Of a DNA stretch of 64,000 bases, positions 35,250-45,156 are shown in pieces (position 1 is the stretch's first letter; each line of letters begins with the position of its first letter). The stretch spans positions 124,001 to 188,000 of the forward strand of contig NZ_CP113061.1 of NCBI RefSeq assembly GCF_026625745.1. Direction: 5' to 3'. Made by a program: the position numbers and the translations under genes. The DNA is from Asticcacaulis sp. SL142 (lineage in GTDB: Bacteria > Pseudomonadota > Alphaproteobacteria > Caulobacterales > Caulobacteraceae). The notes under the pieces were generated by a model. The model worked only from the letters and a program-made list of their open reading frames with translations. It was not told where the DNA came from and made no database searches.

Positions 35250-35366
35250 TCTGCGGAATACACAGGCAGTCTTCGGGCTAAAGGCTCTGAAGATTGCTGA
35301 TTGTAATTTGATACGGGCTGGGCGATACTTCGCGAAAATTGGAACAGGCATCAGGTGACATCGCTC

Positions 35367-36122
35367 ATGAACTCAAAGCATATATTCGCAGGCATAGCCG
35401 CCCTTGCGCTGGCGTCGGTTGCGGCCTGCACTACCAATGAAACGCTTGGGCGGTCACAATTGCTGCTGGTTGACAATGCGCAATTGGCCGAGCCCGCCAT
35501 GGCGGCCTGGCAGGAAACGCTCAAGACCTCCAAGATTTCCAATGACGCCGAGATGAACCGCCGGGTGAAAACCGTTGGTGCCCGCATCGTTCAGGCCGCG
35601 GGTTTGTCGGGGCAGGCGTGGGAATATGTCGTGTTCGATAACCCTCAACCTAATGCGTTTGTCATTCCCGGCAACAAGGTCGGTGTCAATTCCGGCCTGT
35701 TCAAGGTCGTCAAAAACGATGATCAACTGGCCGCGGTTCTGGGTCACGAAACCGGCCACAATATCGCGCAACATGCGGCTGAGCGTTATTCCCAGCAGGT
35801 GGCCACCTCGGTCGGTATTCAGGTCGCTGCCGGGGCCACATCCGGCCGCACCCAACAGGTGATCTCAAGCTACGGCGGCATCGGGGCGCAACTGGGCGTT
35901 ATACTGCCGTTCTCGCGCCAGCATGAACTTGAGGCTGATAAGATCGGCGTCGATCTGATGGCCAAGGCCGGTTACAAACCGTCTGAATCGATCGCCCTGT
36001 GGCGCAATATGGCCGCGCAACGCACCGGCGGGGCTCAGCCACAGTTTTTATCGACCCATCCATCGGATGACACCCGCATCAGCCAATTGCAAGCCTATAT
36101 CAAGTCGAAGGGCTATAGCTGA
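35367..36122 (+). CDS. M48 family metalloprotease, predicted lipoprotein
   Basis: A 251-residue envelope protease. ATG at 35367 opens a lipoprotein signal with lipobox VAAC (Cys near residue 20). The zinc motif is HETGH in LGHETGHNIAQHAAER, and the third ligand Glu in ELEADKIGVDLMAKAGY. The family (LoiP/YcaL/BepA-like M48) acts on outer-membrane proteins in quality control. SSxGGIGAQLGVILPFSRQHE-type text between them is typical. It is a single gene. Confidence 0.9.
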   Translation: MNSKHIFAGIAALALASVAACTTNETLGRSQLLLVDNAQLAEPAMAAWQETLKTSKISNDAEMNRRVKTVGARIVQAAGLSGQAWEYVVFDNPQPNAFVIPGNKVGVNSGLFKVVKNDDQLAAVLGHETGHNIAQHAAERYSQQVATSVGIQVAAGATSGRTQQVISSYGGIGAQLGVILPFSRQHELEADKIGVDLMAKAGYKPSESIALWRNMAAQRTGGAQPQFLSTHPSDDTRISQLQAYIKSKGYS

Positions 36123-36254
36123 TCCCGATGGCCTTAAGTCTTTACTGGGCATAATTGTGCCTTTGGCATAACTTCGCACTTGATCACGGACGCGGCCTCG
36201 GTTAGAGACAGCGCCCTGACATTGTGTCGTGTAAGCTATGTCTTGTGATAGCGT

Positions 36255-36330
36255 GCCGTCTTAGCTCACTTGGTAGAGCGCCAGATTGTGGCTCTGGAGG
36301 TAGCTGGTTCGAAACCAGCAGACGGTACCA
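36255..36330 (+). tRNA. tRNA-His(GTG), alphaproteobacterial type without G-1
   Basis: A full 76-nt cloverleaf: acceptor GCCGTCT/AGACGGT with G1-U72, D arm GCTC/GAGC, anticodon stem CCAGA/TCTGG with loop TTGTGGC (anticodon GTG), T arm GCTGG/CCAGC, A73 and encoded CCA. The base before G1 is T, so no templated G-1, and A73 replaces the C73 usual in bacteria. Confidence 0.95.
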
Positions 36331-36439
36331 TCACCAACCTTTCCGTAAATGGTCATATTGCCGCAAGCCGCCATTCTTGTGTGGCGTAGGTAATGTCGAA
36401 TGTTTAAACAGGCGCCATTCCATACAAAGCGGATATGCG

Positions 36440-37528
36440 ATGACGGCATCACCCTATAGCGTAATCATAATCGGCGGCGGCATAGTGGGCCTGTGTGTGG
36501 GCTTGCGCGCGCTTGATCTGGGGCTGTCGGCGACGATTGTGGCCAAGGACGACGTGATGGCCACGACCTCGGCCATGTCGGCGGGGATGGTCGCGCCGAC
36601 GCTGGAGGCCATGACCGAAGCCGATCCTCATTTGAGTTTTGCGCGCTATGCGACCGCGCAGAAATCCTGGACGGCCTTTGCGGACGGCATTGGGCTGACC
36701 GCTGTGCTTGAAATGGCGCAGCCCGGCATATGGTTGTGGGAGCCGGGGCCCACGGCGGATGACATGCTGAAACGCTTTACCGACATGGGGGCGCGCGCCA
36801 AGCTGATGACGGACGCGAGCCTTGGGGCGATTGGCTATGATGCGCCGTTTTTAGGGATTGAGATTTCCGGTGACTGGGTGATTTCGCCTGAGCCGGTTTT
36901 GGCCTATCTCAAGAACCTGTTCCTTGAGCGCGGCGGGCAGTGGCGTGAGGGGAATGTCCTTAAGGTCACAGCTCATGAGGTCGTGCTCGCGGGTGATGAA
37001 CACTTAAGCGCCGGTCATGTGGTGGTGTGTGCAGGCTTTGGCTCGGCGCGTTTTTCTACGGATGTGCCGTCGCTGTCGACCCTGTCGCCGATCAAAGGGC
37101 ATTTGCTGGATATGGCGCGCAAATCCGATTCAGCTTTAGCGGGACGTATGGTGCGCTCACCATGGGGTTATTTTGTATTCTATGATGGCTTGTCGAAGTT
37201 CGGCGCGACCATGCAGACTGGACGCAGCGATTTGGATATCGAAGATAACGCGGTCGCGTCGCTGAAGGACAAGTCGCTGAAGTTCACATCCGGACTTATG
37301 GCCGCGATTGATGATGACGCGGTGGCGCGGGTAGGGGTGCGGGCCGCCAGTCCCGATCACTGGCCGCTGATCGGTCAGGATGCGGCGTCTGGCGTATGGG
37401 TGGCCACAGGGATGCGCCGCAATGGCTGGATCTACGGACCCTATGCCGCCGAAGCGATTATCGCGGGTCTGACCGGTGTAACTTTGCCGGACGATGCCGG
37501 GCTATATGACCCGAATAGGTTTAATTAA
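36440..37528 (+). CDS. FAD-dependent oxidoreductase, DAO family
   Basis: A 362-residue flavoprotein of the D-amino acid oxidase/glycine oxidase family. The ATG at 36440 was taken because the frame upstream runs through the tRNA-His gene. The dinucleotide motif IIIGGGIVGLCVGLRALDLG begins at residue 8; ATTSAMSAGMVAP follows, and a C-terminal HWPLIGQDAASGVWVATGMRRNGWIYGPYAAE in pieces binds FAD. It may be a ThiO-like glycine oxidase or a D-amino-acid dehydrogenase; no thi gene is adjacent. Possibly co-transcribed with the transglycosylase gene 35 bp on. Confidence 0.88.
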   Translation: MTASPYSVIIIGGGIVGLCVGLRALDLGLSATIVAKDDVMATTSAMSAGMVAPTLEAMTEADPHLSFARYATAQKSWTAFADGIGLTAVLEMAQPGIWLWEPGPTADDMLKRFTDMGARAKLMTDASLGAIGYDAPFLGIEISGDWVISPEPVLAYLKNLFLERGGQWREGNVLKVTAHEVVLAGDEHLSAGHVVVCAGFGSARFSTDVPSLSTLSPIKGHLLDMARKSDSALAGRMVRSPWGYFVFYDGLSKFGATMQTGRSDLDIEDNAVASLKDKSLKFTSGLMAAIDDDAVARVGVRAASPDHWPLIGQDAASGVWVATGMRRNGWIYGPYAAEAIIAGLTGVTLPDDAGLYDPNRFN

Positions 37529-37563
37529 CCCCCAGTTAACCATAAGGCGGCAAAATTTGCCGT

Positions 37564-38433
37564 ATGAAATTCGGTTTGATTCCCACATCAGGCGGTGAAG
37601 CTGCGGCCCAAACTAAGGGGACAGCAAACACCAATCCGGTCATGCAAGCCCTGCAACGGGCTTCGCAGACGACCGGCGTGGATTTCAGCTATCTGGTCAA
37701 GACCGCCCAGCGCGAAAGCTCGCTTAATCCGCGCGCCAAGGCCCCAACGTCTTCGGCGGCGGGCCTGTTTCAGTTTATCGAACAGACCTGGCTGGCCACG
37801 GTCAAAAGCCACGGGGCCAAGCACGGCTATGGGGCCTATGCCAATCAGATCGTCAAGGGCGCTAATGGCCGCTACAGCGTGCCCGATAGCGCCGCCCGTA
37901 AGCAGGTGCTGGGTTTGCGCTATGACGCCACCGCCGCCTCAACCATGGGCGCGGAACTGACGGCGGGTAATGCCGCCTATCTGAAAGGCCGGACGGGGCG
38001 TAATCCGTCGGCGGGTGAGCTATATGCCGCGCACTTTCTGGGGCCGGCGGGGGCTGCGCAATTGATGCAAGCCCATGACAGCCGGCCGGGGGCATCGGCG
38101 GCAGCTCTGTTCCCGCAGGCAGCCGCGGCTAATCGCTCGATATTCTATAAGCAGGGCCGGGCGGCGACCGTGGCCGAAGTCATGGCCAACCTGACCAGCA
38201 AGGCGGGTGGGGCGGTGACTATGCCGGATATGCAACCCGATGCGATCGAGGAAAGCTTAAGCGGGTTTCTGGTGGCGCGCGCCCAGCGGGTTGATGCCAA
38301 TCAGGCGTTGCTGGACATGATGTTCGGCTCAGACAACGGCGATAAGGGCCTGCTGTTCCAGACTCAACTCCTGTCGGCCTTCGGCCCGGAAAAGGACGAA
38401 GACCAACAGGATAAGAGCGGGCTGTTTGGCTAA
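37564..38433 (+). CDS. Lytic transglycosylase (SLT-type) domain protein
   Basis: A 289-residue protein with a soluble lytic transglycosylase core: the catalytic Glu is in KTAQRESSLNP (about residue 51), followed by SSAAGLFQFIEQTWL, and a distal ELYAAHFLGPAGAAQLM block. No clear signal peptide is seen (MKFGLIPTSGGEAAAQ), as in transglycosylases exported by flagellar or secretion machinery. The Ala-rich C-terminal region is of unknown role. Such enzymes open the murein for appendages, but no flagellar or pilus gene is in the window. It overlaps the convergent Sel1 gene by 4 bp. Confidence 0.85.
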   Translation: MKFGLIPTSGGEAAAQTKGTANTNPVMQALQRASQTTGVDFSYLVKTAQRESSLNPRAKAPTSSAAGLFQFIEQTWLATVKSHGAKHGYGAYANQIVKGANGRYSVPDSAARKQVLGLRYDATAASTMGAELTAGNAAYLKGRTGRNPSAGELYAAHFLGPAGAAQLMQAHDSRPGASAAALFPQAAAANRSIFYKQGRAATVAEVMANLTSKAGGAVTMPDMQPDAIEESLSGFLVARAQRVDANQALLDMMFGSDNGDKGLLFQTQLLSAFGPEKDEDQQDKSGLFG

Positions 38434-39893
38434 ACTTGCGGGGCCAGCAGGGCCTCGGCAGCGGCTTTTTCAGCCGGTGTCATCCGACCTTTCAGAATTT
38501 TGAGCACGGCTTCGGCATTGGGGTGACCGGCTGTCTGCGCCAGCGTCAGCCACGCATAAGCCTTGGTGTGGTCAGTCTCGCCGCCTTCGCCCTTCATCAT
38601 CATGACCCCCAGGTTAAACATGCCGTCGGCCTGACCGCGCACGGCGGCGGCTTCAAACCATTTGCGGGCCATGACCTGATCCTTGGGCAATATCTGGCCG
38701 TTGTAAAAGTAAGTGCCCAGCGCGTTCTGGGCGTCACCGTCGCCACCAATCGCCGCTTCCTTATAGAGGCTCAAAGCCCGATCTGGATCGGCCTTGACGT
38801 TCTCGCCCAGATCATAGGCCCGCGCCACAGCATAGGTCGCTCCGGGGTGCTTTTGCCTGGCGGCGTGCCAGTACCAGTCCAGCGCGGTTTTGGGATTAGC
38901 CTTTATCGTTTCTTCGCCGGAATAGAGGATATTGGCCAGCGCGTATTGGGCGGGCGCGTAACCGTGGCTGGCGGTATCCGTGTAGTGTTTTACAGCCTTG
39001 CCCAGATCGCGCGGCGTGTCGTAGCCGAAATAGTACATATCTCCCAGAGTCTTACCTGCCGGAGCGTAACCAACGTCATAGGCATGGTCGAACCATTTAC
39101 GGGCGGCCTTTGGGTCTTTGGGGACATCAAAACCGATCAGATGGATCTTAGCCAGTGTCATAGACGCTTCGACCATGGGCGTCATGTAATCTGAGGTCGT
39201 CTTATAACTTGACCGGTTGGGTTGCAGCGCCAGTTTTTCATACCATTTTATGGCTTCGGGGACATTCTTCTCAGTGCCAACACCATAAAGGTGCATTTTG
39301 GCGATCATGAGTGCGGCCTCATGATACCCTATCTTGCTATATGACTTTTTGAACATCGCCAGAGATTCTGGGTATTTTCCGGCATTGTACAGATCAACCG
39401 CTTCGCGCATAGTGGTGTCGCGAGCGCGTATATGAGCGCGCCCTGCAGCGAAACCATAATCTGCGGGGCCGCATCCCCTGTTGTACGGTCCCCGACCGGC
39501 GAGCCCATTTAGTGAACGGCTGGTGTCGCGAAGATAGAACGCATTGTATTCGCGTGAGGCATCGCCATAGGGACTGCTGGTACTGAATCTATAATCGTCA
39601 CTGCCTTCACGGATGGCGCGACGCGCATAGCCGTCGAACGTGGAACCGGTCGATGACATAAAGCCGCAAGAGGATGCGGAACTTACATCAATCGTCAGGG
39701 AGTCGGTTGGAGGGGTGAGTTTCCCAAACACCGTAACGGTCGTGATATCACCTTCGGCCCGATTCGCTGGTTTAACGGCCTCTGAAGGCGTTTTCTGAGC
39801 AGTCTCAGTCTGCGTATTCGCAACATGGGGCGTACACAAAACCGCAGCGGTGAGCATAAACATGCAGATGTGGTTTTTCTTAATCGCCGTCAT
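38430..39893 (-). CDS. Sel1-repeat protein, exported
   Basis: A 487-residue exported protein with a signal peptide (residues 1-27), a unique N-terminal region (SSASSCGFMSS) and about eight Sel1/TPR-like repeats from residue 185 to the end (patterns such as AAGKTLGDMYYFGYDTPRD, PAQYALANILYSG and GMFNLGVMMMKGEGG). Sel1 repeats are scaffolds for protein interaction. It is a paralogue of the next gene, 27 bp upstream, so both are probably one operon made by duplication. No partner is known. Confidence 0.85.
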   Translation of the reverse strand: MTAIKKNHICMFMLTAAVLCTPHVANTQTETAQKTPSEAVKPANRAEGDITTVTVFGKLTPPTDSLTIDVSSASSCGFMSSTGSTFDGYARRAIREGSDDYRFSTSSPYGDASREYNAFYLRDTSRSLNGLAGRGPYNRGCGPADYGFAAGRAHIRARDTTMREAVDLYNAGKYPESLAMFKKSYSKIGYHEAALMIAKMHLYGVGTEKNVPEAIKWYEKLALQPNRSSYKTTSDYMTPMVEASMTLAKIHLIGFDVPKDPKAARKWFDHAYDVGYAPAGKTLGDMYYFGYDTPRDLGKAVKHYTDTASHGYAPAQYALANILYSGEETIKANPKTALDWYWHAARQKHPGATYAVARAYDLGENVKADPDRALSLYKEAAIGGDGDAQNALGTYFYNGQILPKDQVMARKWFEAAAVRGQADGMFNLGVMMMKGEGGETDHTKAYAWLTLAQTAGHPNAEAVLKILKGRMTPAEKAAAEALLAPQV

Positions 39894-39920
39894 TTTTTCC
39901 CTCCCGATAATACTTGTAAT

Positions 39921-41489
39921 TTAAGACTTGGCTGGCGGTGACAGGATAGCCAGAGCCTGCGCCTTATCGGCATCGGTCATGCGCTTCTCAAGGGCGGTGA
40001 GGGCCGCTTTGGCGCTTTCGTGGCCCTTGGCCTGCGCCAGGCGGAACCAGACCCAGGCCTTGACCAGATCTTTGTCGCCGCCTTCGCCCTTCATCAGCAT
40101 GACGGCGAGGTTGAACATGGCGTCATCCTGCCCCTGACGGGCGGCGGCTTCGAACCATTTGCGGGCTGAGACATCATCCTTGGCGATCTGGCCCCCCTGA
40201 TAGAAATAGGTGCCCATGGCGTTCTGAGCATCGGCATTTCCGGCCAAGGCGGCCTCTTTATAATAGACCAGCGCCTTGGTCGGATCAGCATCGGCGCCTT
40301 CACCAGCGTCATAGGCACGAGCGACCGCATGAAGCGCGCCGGCATGGTTTTGCTTGGATGCTTCATAATACCAGGCGACGGCGGTTTTAACGTCGGCATT
40401 GGTGCCATCGTCGCCATAGTAATAGATTTCCGCCAGCGAATACTGCGCAGGCGTGAACCCAAGCTTGGCGGCTTGCGTGTAATATTCGACGGCTTTTTTG
40501 ACATCCTTGGGGGTGTCATAGCCATAGTAATAGATATCACCCAGGGTTTTGGCCGCCGGGACATAGCCGACATAGTTGGCCCGCTCAAACCACTTGCGAG
40601 CTTCCTTGGGGTTTTTGGGCACGCCCAAACCGATCATATAGACCTTGGCCATCAGAATGGCGGCTTCGCTTATGGGGGTGAGGCTGTCTTCGGGGTATTT
40701 GGGATCAAACGGCGGCATCTGCTGTGTGATATCAAAGGCCGTGCCGGCGGCACGCTCCAGCCATTTCAGACCTTCGGGGACGTCGGCGGTGCCGTGCAGG
40801 CCATAGACATAGATTTTGCCGATCATCAGCGAGGCCTCAACGCCGCCCTCGGCATCGGTCAGTTTGGCGTAGGACTTTTTCGCCATCTCCAAGGCTTCGG
40901 GGTATTTCTTGGCATCGAACAGGGCATAGGCTTCGGGCAGGGTCTTGTCGCGACGGGCGATATGGGCGCGTCCGGCCGCATAGGCCAGATCGCCGGGTGA
41001 GCAGTACTGGGCTATATTGGATTCGCTAACGCTGCCGTTTTCCATTCGGTTGAAAAAACCCGCCGCCGCATTGGACGATGTTGAGGCGTCGCCAAACGGG
41101 CTGTTCTCACGGAAATAGGTGTTGCCGTCACCCTGTGACATAGTGCCGTCGTCATTATAGGTGACGCCGGCTGAGGCCATAGCTTCGGGGCTGGCATTGC
41201 CGGTGGTCGCCGCGATGTAATCCTGAATGAAATAGGTCTCGGAATTGCCCATGCCGGAGGACATGAAGTTACAGGAACTGGCGGTTCTGGGATTTAACCG
41301 CAGGGCGCGTTCGGCGGTCTTGGGCTTAGTCTTGCCTTCGACGGTTACGGTCGTTTCTGCCGGGATAGCCGCAGCGGCTTTAGCTTCAGGGCTTTGAGCC
41401 CAAGCCGGGCAGGCCGCGCCGATAGTCGCCCCTATAATAAATGTATATGCGACAAACGCACCTGTGGCGGCTGTGGATTTCAATGACAT
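39921..41489 (-). CDS. Sel1-repeat protein, exported (paralogue)
   Basis: A 522-residue exported Sel1-repeat protein. The signal peptide ends AWAQ near residue 32. The N-terminal region has VTVEGKTKPKTAERAL and TASSCNFMSSG, as in the paralogue. Repeats span about residues 205-510 (YVPAAKTLGDIYYYGYDTPKD, AQYSLAEIYYYGDDG, AMFNLAVMLMKGEGGDKD). It is the upstream gene of the pair, and its start faces the S10 operon leader 532 bp away. Confidence 0.87.
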   Translation of the reverse strand: MSLKSTAATGAFVAYTFIIGATIGAACPAWAQSPEAKAAAAIPAETTVTVEGKTKPKTAERALRLNPRTASSCNFMSSGMGNSETYFIQDYIAATTGNASPEAMASAGVTYNDDGTMSQGDGNTYFRENSPFGDASTSSNAAAGFFNRMENGSVSESNIAQYCSPGDLAYAAGRAHIARRDKTLPEAYALFDAKKYPEALEMAKKSYAKLTDAEGGVEASLMIGKIYVYGLHGTADVPEGLKWLERAAGTAFDITQQMPPFDPKYPEDSLTPISEAAILMAKVYMIGLGVPKNPKEARKWFERANYVGYVPAAKTLGDIYYYGYDTPKDVKKAVEYYTQAAKLGFTPAQYSLAEIYYYGDDGTNADVKTAVAWYYEASKQNHAGALHAVARAYDAGEGADADPTKALVYYKEAALAGNADAQNAMGTYFYQGGQIAKDDVSARKWFEAAARQGQDDAMFNLAVMLMKGEGGDKDLVKAWVWFRLAQAKGHESAKAALTALEKRMTDADKAQALAILSPPAKS

Positions 41490-41836
41490 GACTGTCCCCC
41501 TGAATGTGTTCCCTGTCGGCAGCTTAAATGCGGTGCCGGTTTATTGCGGTACATAATGCCCGCTTTGGTGGAGCCGTCAACTGCAATCAGGTAGTGATCA
41601 AAATTGATCACCCATGGGTGTGTTATGCGGCTGAAATGGCGCTGTCGGAGCCGTGGGCAAACCAAGGCGTTGCGGAAACGCGTTTCCCCTTATTGTTTTT
41701 GGATTTTTCCGACATCAGGTCTTGACGGGGAGGGAATCCTTGGGCATAAGCGCGACCTCTGTTGGATCGGCTGTGGTGCCTCAAGTGATTGGGGTGTCAG
41801 ACGCGGTTCGCAAATCAAACGTTCAGGCACGGAATT

Positions 41837-41907
41837 GAGCCTTATACCGTAAGGCTCGAAACGGTGTCTGTTTTTTTGCTTTCATCTATAGGGAAACCGA
41901 TAGATGA
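41837..41907 (+). promoter_or_regulatory. S10 operon leader with tandem hairpins
   Basis: The 532-bp gene-free stretch before rpsJ ends in a leader holding two stems: GAGCCTTA/TAAGGCTC (41837-41857, loop TACCG), followed 13 bases later by seven T, and TCATCTATAGG/CCGATAGATGA (41882-41907, GAAA loop, one mismatch). In E. coli the S10 leader is the target of L4 feedback; a similar use here is inference. Upstream of 41837 nothing was recognised. Confidence 0.45.
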
Positions 41908-42021
41908 GGGTGGTAGTTGCGGAATATGCGTTCAGTCTCTTTTTTAGAGCCTGAGTTGGTCTTTGAAATGGTTCACTGCACGCGTTAAACCCGCAAGCTC
42001 TTTTATTGGAATACGAGCGAT

Positions 42022-42330
42022 ATGGATCGTCAGAATATCCGCATCAGACTCAAGGCCTTCGATCATCGCGTGCTGGATCATTCCACACGCGAAATCGTGA
42101 ACACGGCCAAGAGAACGGGCGCCACCGTTCGGGGGCCTATTCCCCTGCCTACGCTCATTGAGCGTTTCACCGTAAACCGTTCGCCGCACGTCGATAAGAA
42201 GTCCCGCGAACAGTTTGAAATTCGCACGCACAAGCGTGTGCTCGACATCGTCGATCCGACTCCTCAGACCGTGGACGCGCTCATGAAGCTCGACCTGTCG
42301 GCGGGTGTCGATGTCGAGATTAAGATCTGA
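42022..42330 (+). CDS. rpsJ: 30S ribosomal protein S10
   Basis: S10 of 102 residues, in the 30S head; it also serves as NusE in transcription antitermination. Family text [21 protein letters not shown] and [12 protein letters not shown] is present, at full length. First gene of the S10 operon. Unlike many alphaproteobacteria, rpsL-rpsG-fusA-tuf do not lie before it; Sel1 genes do. Confidence 0.98.
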   Translation: MDRQNIRIRLKAFDHRVLDHSTREIVNTAKRTGATVRGPIPLPTLIERFTVNRSPHVDKKSREQFEIRTHKRVLDIVDPTPQTVDALMKLDLSAGVDVEIKI

Positions 42331-42341
42331 GGATATTGACC

Positions 42342-43085
42342 ATGCGGACGGGCTTGATTGCCAAAAAGCTGGGCATGACGCGTTATTTCGATAACGATGG
42401 CGTCCATGTGCCAGTTACCGTTCTCTCCCTAGAGGGCTGCCAGGTTGTGGCGCAGCGTACGAAGGACAGGGACGGCTATGTCGCGCTCCAGCTCGGTGCT
42501 GGATCGGCGAAAGCAAAGAACACCACGAAGCCGGAGCGTGAGCGCTTCGCCAAGGCTCAGGTTGAGCCCAAGGCGATCCTCGCTGAGTTCCGTGTTTCCG
42601 AAGACGCGCTTGTCGACGTCGGGGCTGAACTGTCGGCTGACCACTTCGTTGAGGGGCAGAAGGTCGACATTCAGGGCACGACCATCGGTAAGGGCTTTGC
42701 CGGCGCCATGAAGCGCTGGAACTTCGGTGGTATGCGTGCAACTCACGGTGTGTCGGTGTCTCACCGGGCGCACGGTTCAACGGGTCAGCGTCAAGACCCG
42801 GGCCGTACCTTCCCAGGTAAGAAGATGGCCGGTCACTACGGTGTTGAAACCGTTACGACCCTGAACCTCGAAGTGGTTCGCGTTGATGCCGAGCGTGGCC
42901 TTCTTTATATTCGCGGTGCTGTTCCCGGTTCGGAAGGGTCTTTCGTCAAGATCCGTGACGCCGTGAAAAAGGCCGCTCCGCAAGGTCTGCCGTTCCCTGC
43001 TGGTATTAAGTCTGTAGCTGCCGCTCCGGTCGCTGCAAATGAAGCCCCGGCTGAGGCTCCTGCCGCAGAAGAGGGAGCTGAATAA
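42342..43085 (+). CDS. rplC: 50S ribosomal protein L3
   Basis: L3, 247 residues, a 50S core protein that reaches the peptidyl transferase centre. ATG at 42342 follows GAGGAT; a TTG two codons before is in frame. The loop [21 protein letters not shown] (in part) holds the Gln methylated in E. coli. A C-terminal Ala/Pro/Glu tail of about 30 residues ([17 protein letters not shown]) extends beyond the E. coli protein. Confidence 0.97.
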   Translation: MRTGLIAKKLGMTRYFDNDGVHVPVTVLSLEGCQVVAQRTKDRDGYVALQLGAGSAKAKNTTKPERERFAKAQVEPKAILAEFRVSEDALVDVGAELSADHFVEGQKVDIQGTTIGKGFAGAMKRWNFGGMRATHGVSVSHRAHGSTGQRQDPGRTFPGKKMAGHYGVETVTTLNLEVVRVDAERGLLYIRGAVPGSEGSFVKIRDAVKKAAPQGLPFPAGIKSVAAAPVAANEAPAEAPAAEEGAE

Positions 43086-43087
43086 TT

Positions 43088-43720
43088 ATGAAAATCCAAG
43101 TCACCAATCTGAACGCTGATCAAGCGGGCGAGCTGGAACTTTCGGACAACGTCTTCGGTCTCGAAGATATCCGCTCCGACATTCTGGCCCGCGTCGTGAA
43201 CTGGCAGTTGGCCAAGCGCCGCGCCGGTACGCACAAGGTTCAGACCCGCAACGAGAATTCTCGTACGGGTAAGAAGATGTATAAGCAAAAAGGCTCCGGC
43301 GGCGCGCGTCACGGCTCACGTCGTGCCCCGCAGTTCGTTGGCGGTTCGCGCGCTTTCGGTCCGGTCGTTCGCTCTCATGCGTTTGACCTGCCTAAGAAGG
43401 TTCGTGCGCTCGGCCTGCGTCATGCTCTGTCGTCCAAGGTAAAGTCCGGCTCGCTGATCATTCTTGATCAGGCGATTGTGGATGCCCCGAAGACCCAAAG
43501 CCTGCTGGCATCTTTTGAGAAGCTCGGCCTGAAGAACGCGCTGTTTATCGCGGGTCCTGAAGTCGACACCAACTTCGCTCTGGCTTCGCGCAACATCCCG
43601 AATATCGATGTGCTGCCGAACGCCGGTCTCAATGTCTATGACATTCTGCGTCGTGAAAAGCTGGTTCTGACCAAGTCTGCGGTCGAAGCCATCGAAGCAC
43701 GCTTTGCTGTGGGAGCTTAA
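43088..43720 (+). CDS. rplD: 50S ribosomal protein L4
   Basis: L4, 210 residues. The extended loop lining the exit tunnel is visible ([19 protein letters not shown]). In E. coli, L4 represses its own operon through the leader RNA. It follows rplC by 2 bp. Confidence 0.97.
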   Translation: MKIQVTNLNADQAGELELSDNVFGLEDIRSDILARVVNWQLAKRRAGTHKVQTRNENSRTGKKMYKQKGSGGARHGSRRAPQFVGGSRAFGPVVRSHAFDLPKKVRALGLRHALSSKVKSGSLIILDQAIVDAPKTQSLLASFEKLGLKNALFIAGPEVDTNFALASRNIPNIDVLPNAGLNVYDILRREKLVLTKSAVEAIEARFAVGA

Positions 43721-43723
43721 GAG

Positions 43724-44020
43724 ATGGCTGCTACTATTCGCAATTACGACGTTCTTCTGTCGCCGCACATCACCGAAAAGGCCACTCTGCTTTCCGAGCA
43801 GAACAAGGTTGTCTTCAAGGTGGCGCTGGACTCCTCTAAGGACGAAGTCGCCTCGGCGGTTGAAGCGCTTTACGGCGTGAAGGTCACTAAGGTGAACACG
43901 ATCGTCCAAAAGGGCAAGACCAAGCGCTTCAAGGGCATTAAGGGCCGCCGCATTGATGTCAAAAAGGCGATTGTTACCCTCGAAGAGGGCCAATCCATAG
44001 ACATCACAACCGGCTTGTAA
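43724..44020 (+). CDS. rplW: 50S ribosomal protein L23
   Basis: L23, 98 residues, at the tunnel exit where trigger factor and SRP dock. [16 protein letters not shown] and the long-loop text [18 protein letters not shown] are typical. It lies 3 bp after rplD. Confidence 0.97.
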   Translation: MAATIRNYDVLLSPHITEKATLLSEQNKVVFKVALDSSKDEVASAVEALYGVKVTKVNTIVQKGKTKRFKGIKGRRIDVKKAIVTLEEGQSIDITTGL

Positions 44021-44035
44021 GGAGAGGTTTGAGCA

Positions 44036-44872
44036 ATGGCTTTAAAGCAATATAATCCGACCTCCCCCGGCCGTCGTCAGCTTGTTCTGGTTGACCGCTC
44101 GGAACTTCACAAGGGTCGCCCTGAGAAATCACTCGTCGAAGGCTTGACCAAGTCCGGCGGTCGTGGTGCCGGTGGCCGTATCGCTGTCCGCTTCCGCGGC
44201 GGTGGTGCCAAGCGCCTGTACCGCATCATCGACTTCAAGCGTCGTAAGTTTGATGTGGTTGGCACGGTTGAGCGTCTGGAATATGACCCTAACCGTACCG
44301 CGTTCATCGCTCTGATCAACTACGCCGACGGCGAAAAGGCCTATATCCTGGCCCCGCAACGCCTCAAGGCCGGTGACCAGATCATCGCCTCTGAAAAGGT
44401 TGACGTGAAGCCTGGTAATGCCGCTCCGCTGCGCGCCCTGCCGATCGGCACGATCATCCACAATGTTGAGCTGAAGCCGCTTAAGGGTGGTCAGTTGGCC
44501 CGCTCGGCCGGCGCCTATGCTCAGCTTGTTGGTCGTGACGCCGGTTACGCTCAGATCCGTCTGGGTTCGGGCGAGCTGCGCATGGTGCTCGACACCTGCA
44601 TGGCGACCGTCGGCGCTGTGTCCAACCAGGACCACATGAACGAAAACCTCGGTAAAGCCGGTCGCGCTGTCCATAAGGGCCGCCGTCCACACGTCCGCGG
44701 TGTCGCCATGAACCCGATCGACCACCCGCACGGTGGTGGTGAAGGCCGTACCTCCGGTGGTCGTAACCCTGTGACACCTTGGGGCAAGCCCACCAAGGGT
44801 CGTAAGACTCGTACCAACAAAGCGACGGATAAGTTCATCATCCGCTCGCGTCACGTTAAGAAGGCTCGCTAA
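44036..44872 (+). CDS. rplB: 50S ribosomal protein L2
   Basis: L2, 278 residues, needed for subunit joining and peptidyl transfer. The conserved C-terminal block [15 protein letters not shown] holds the His important for activity. GGAGAGG lies before the ATG. Confidence 0.98.
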   Translation: MALKQYNPTSPGRRQLVLVDRSELHKGRPEKSLVEGLTKSGGRGAGGRIAVRFRGGGAKRLYRIIDFKRRKFDVVGTVERLEYDPNRTAFIALINYADGEKAYILAPQRLKAGDQIIASEKVDVKPGNAAPLRALPIGTIIHNVELKPLKGGQLARSAGAYAQLVGRDAGYAQIRLGSGELRMVLDTCMATVGAVSNQDHMNENLGKAGRAVHKGRRPHVRGVAMNPIDHPHGGGEGRTSGGRNPVTPWGKPTKGRKTRTNKATDKFIIRSRHVKKAR

Positions 44873-44875
44873 TCC

Positions 44876-45154
44876 ATGGCACGCTCCGTATGGAAAGGTC
44901 CTTTCGTGGATGGTCACCTTCTTAAGAAGGCTGACGCCGCGCAGGGTTCCGGTCGCAAAGAGGTCATTAAGACCTGGTCGCGTCGCTCGGTCATCATGCC
45001 CCAGTTCATTGGGCTGACGATCGGCGTATATAATGGTCAAAAGCATGTGCCCGTAATCGTGTCGGAAGACATGGTCGGCATGAAGCTCGGTGAATTTTCG
45101 CCTACGCGGAACTTCCCCGGTCACGCCGCTGACAAGAAGGCGAAGAGGAAGTAA
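44876..45154 (+). CDS. rpsS: 30S ribosomal protein S19
   Basis: S19, 92 residues, in the 30S head near the A-site finger. [15 protein letters not shown] and [14 protein letters not shown] are canonical. It lies 3 bp after rplB. Confidence 0.98.
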   Translation: MARSVWKGPFVDGHLLKKADAAQGSGRKEVIKTWSRRSVIMPQFIGLTIGVYNGQKHVPVIVSEDMVGMKLGEFSPTRNFPGHAADKKAKRK

Positions 45155-45156
45155 TT

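Noticed and set aside
36224-36439. N-terminal extension of the DAO-family gene
   Set aside because: The extension would translate the tRNA-His gene; the ATG at 36440 starts directly at the FAD motif region.
44129-45124. Long minus-strand open frame opposite rplB and rpsS
   Set aside because: It mirrors highly codon-biased ribosomal genes, has no family features and no plausible ribosome site. The same holds for the frames opposite rplF-rplR (49433-50359), rpoA (55490-56197), exbB (32103-32993) and the first TonB receptor (5619-6398).
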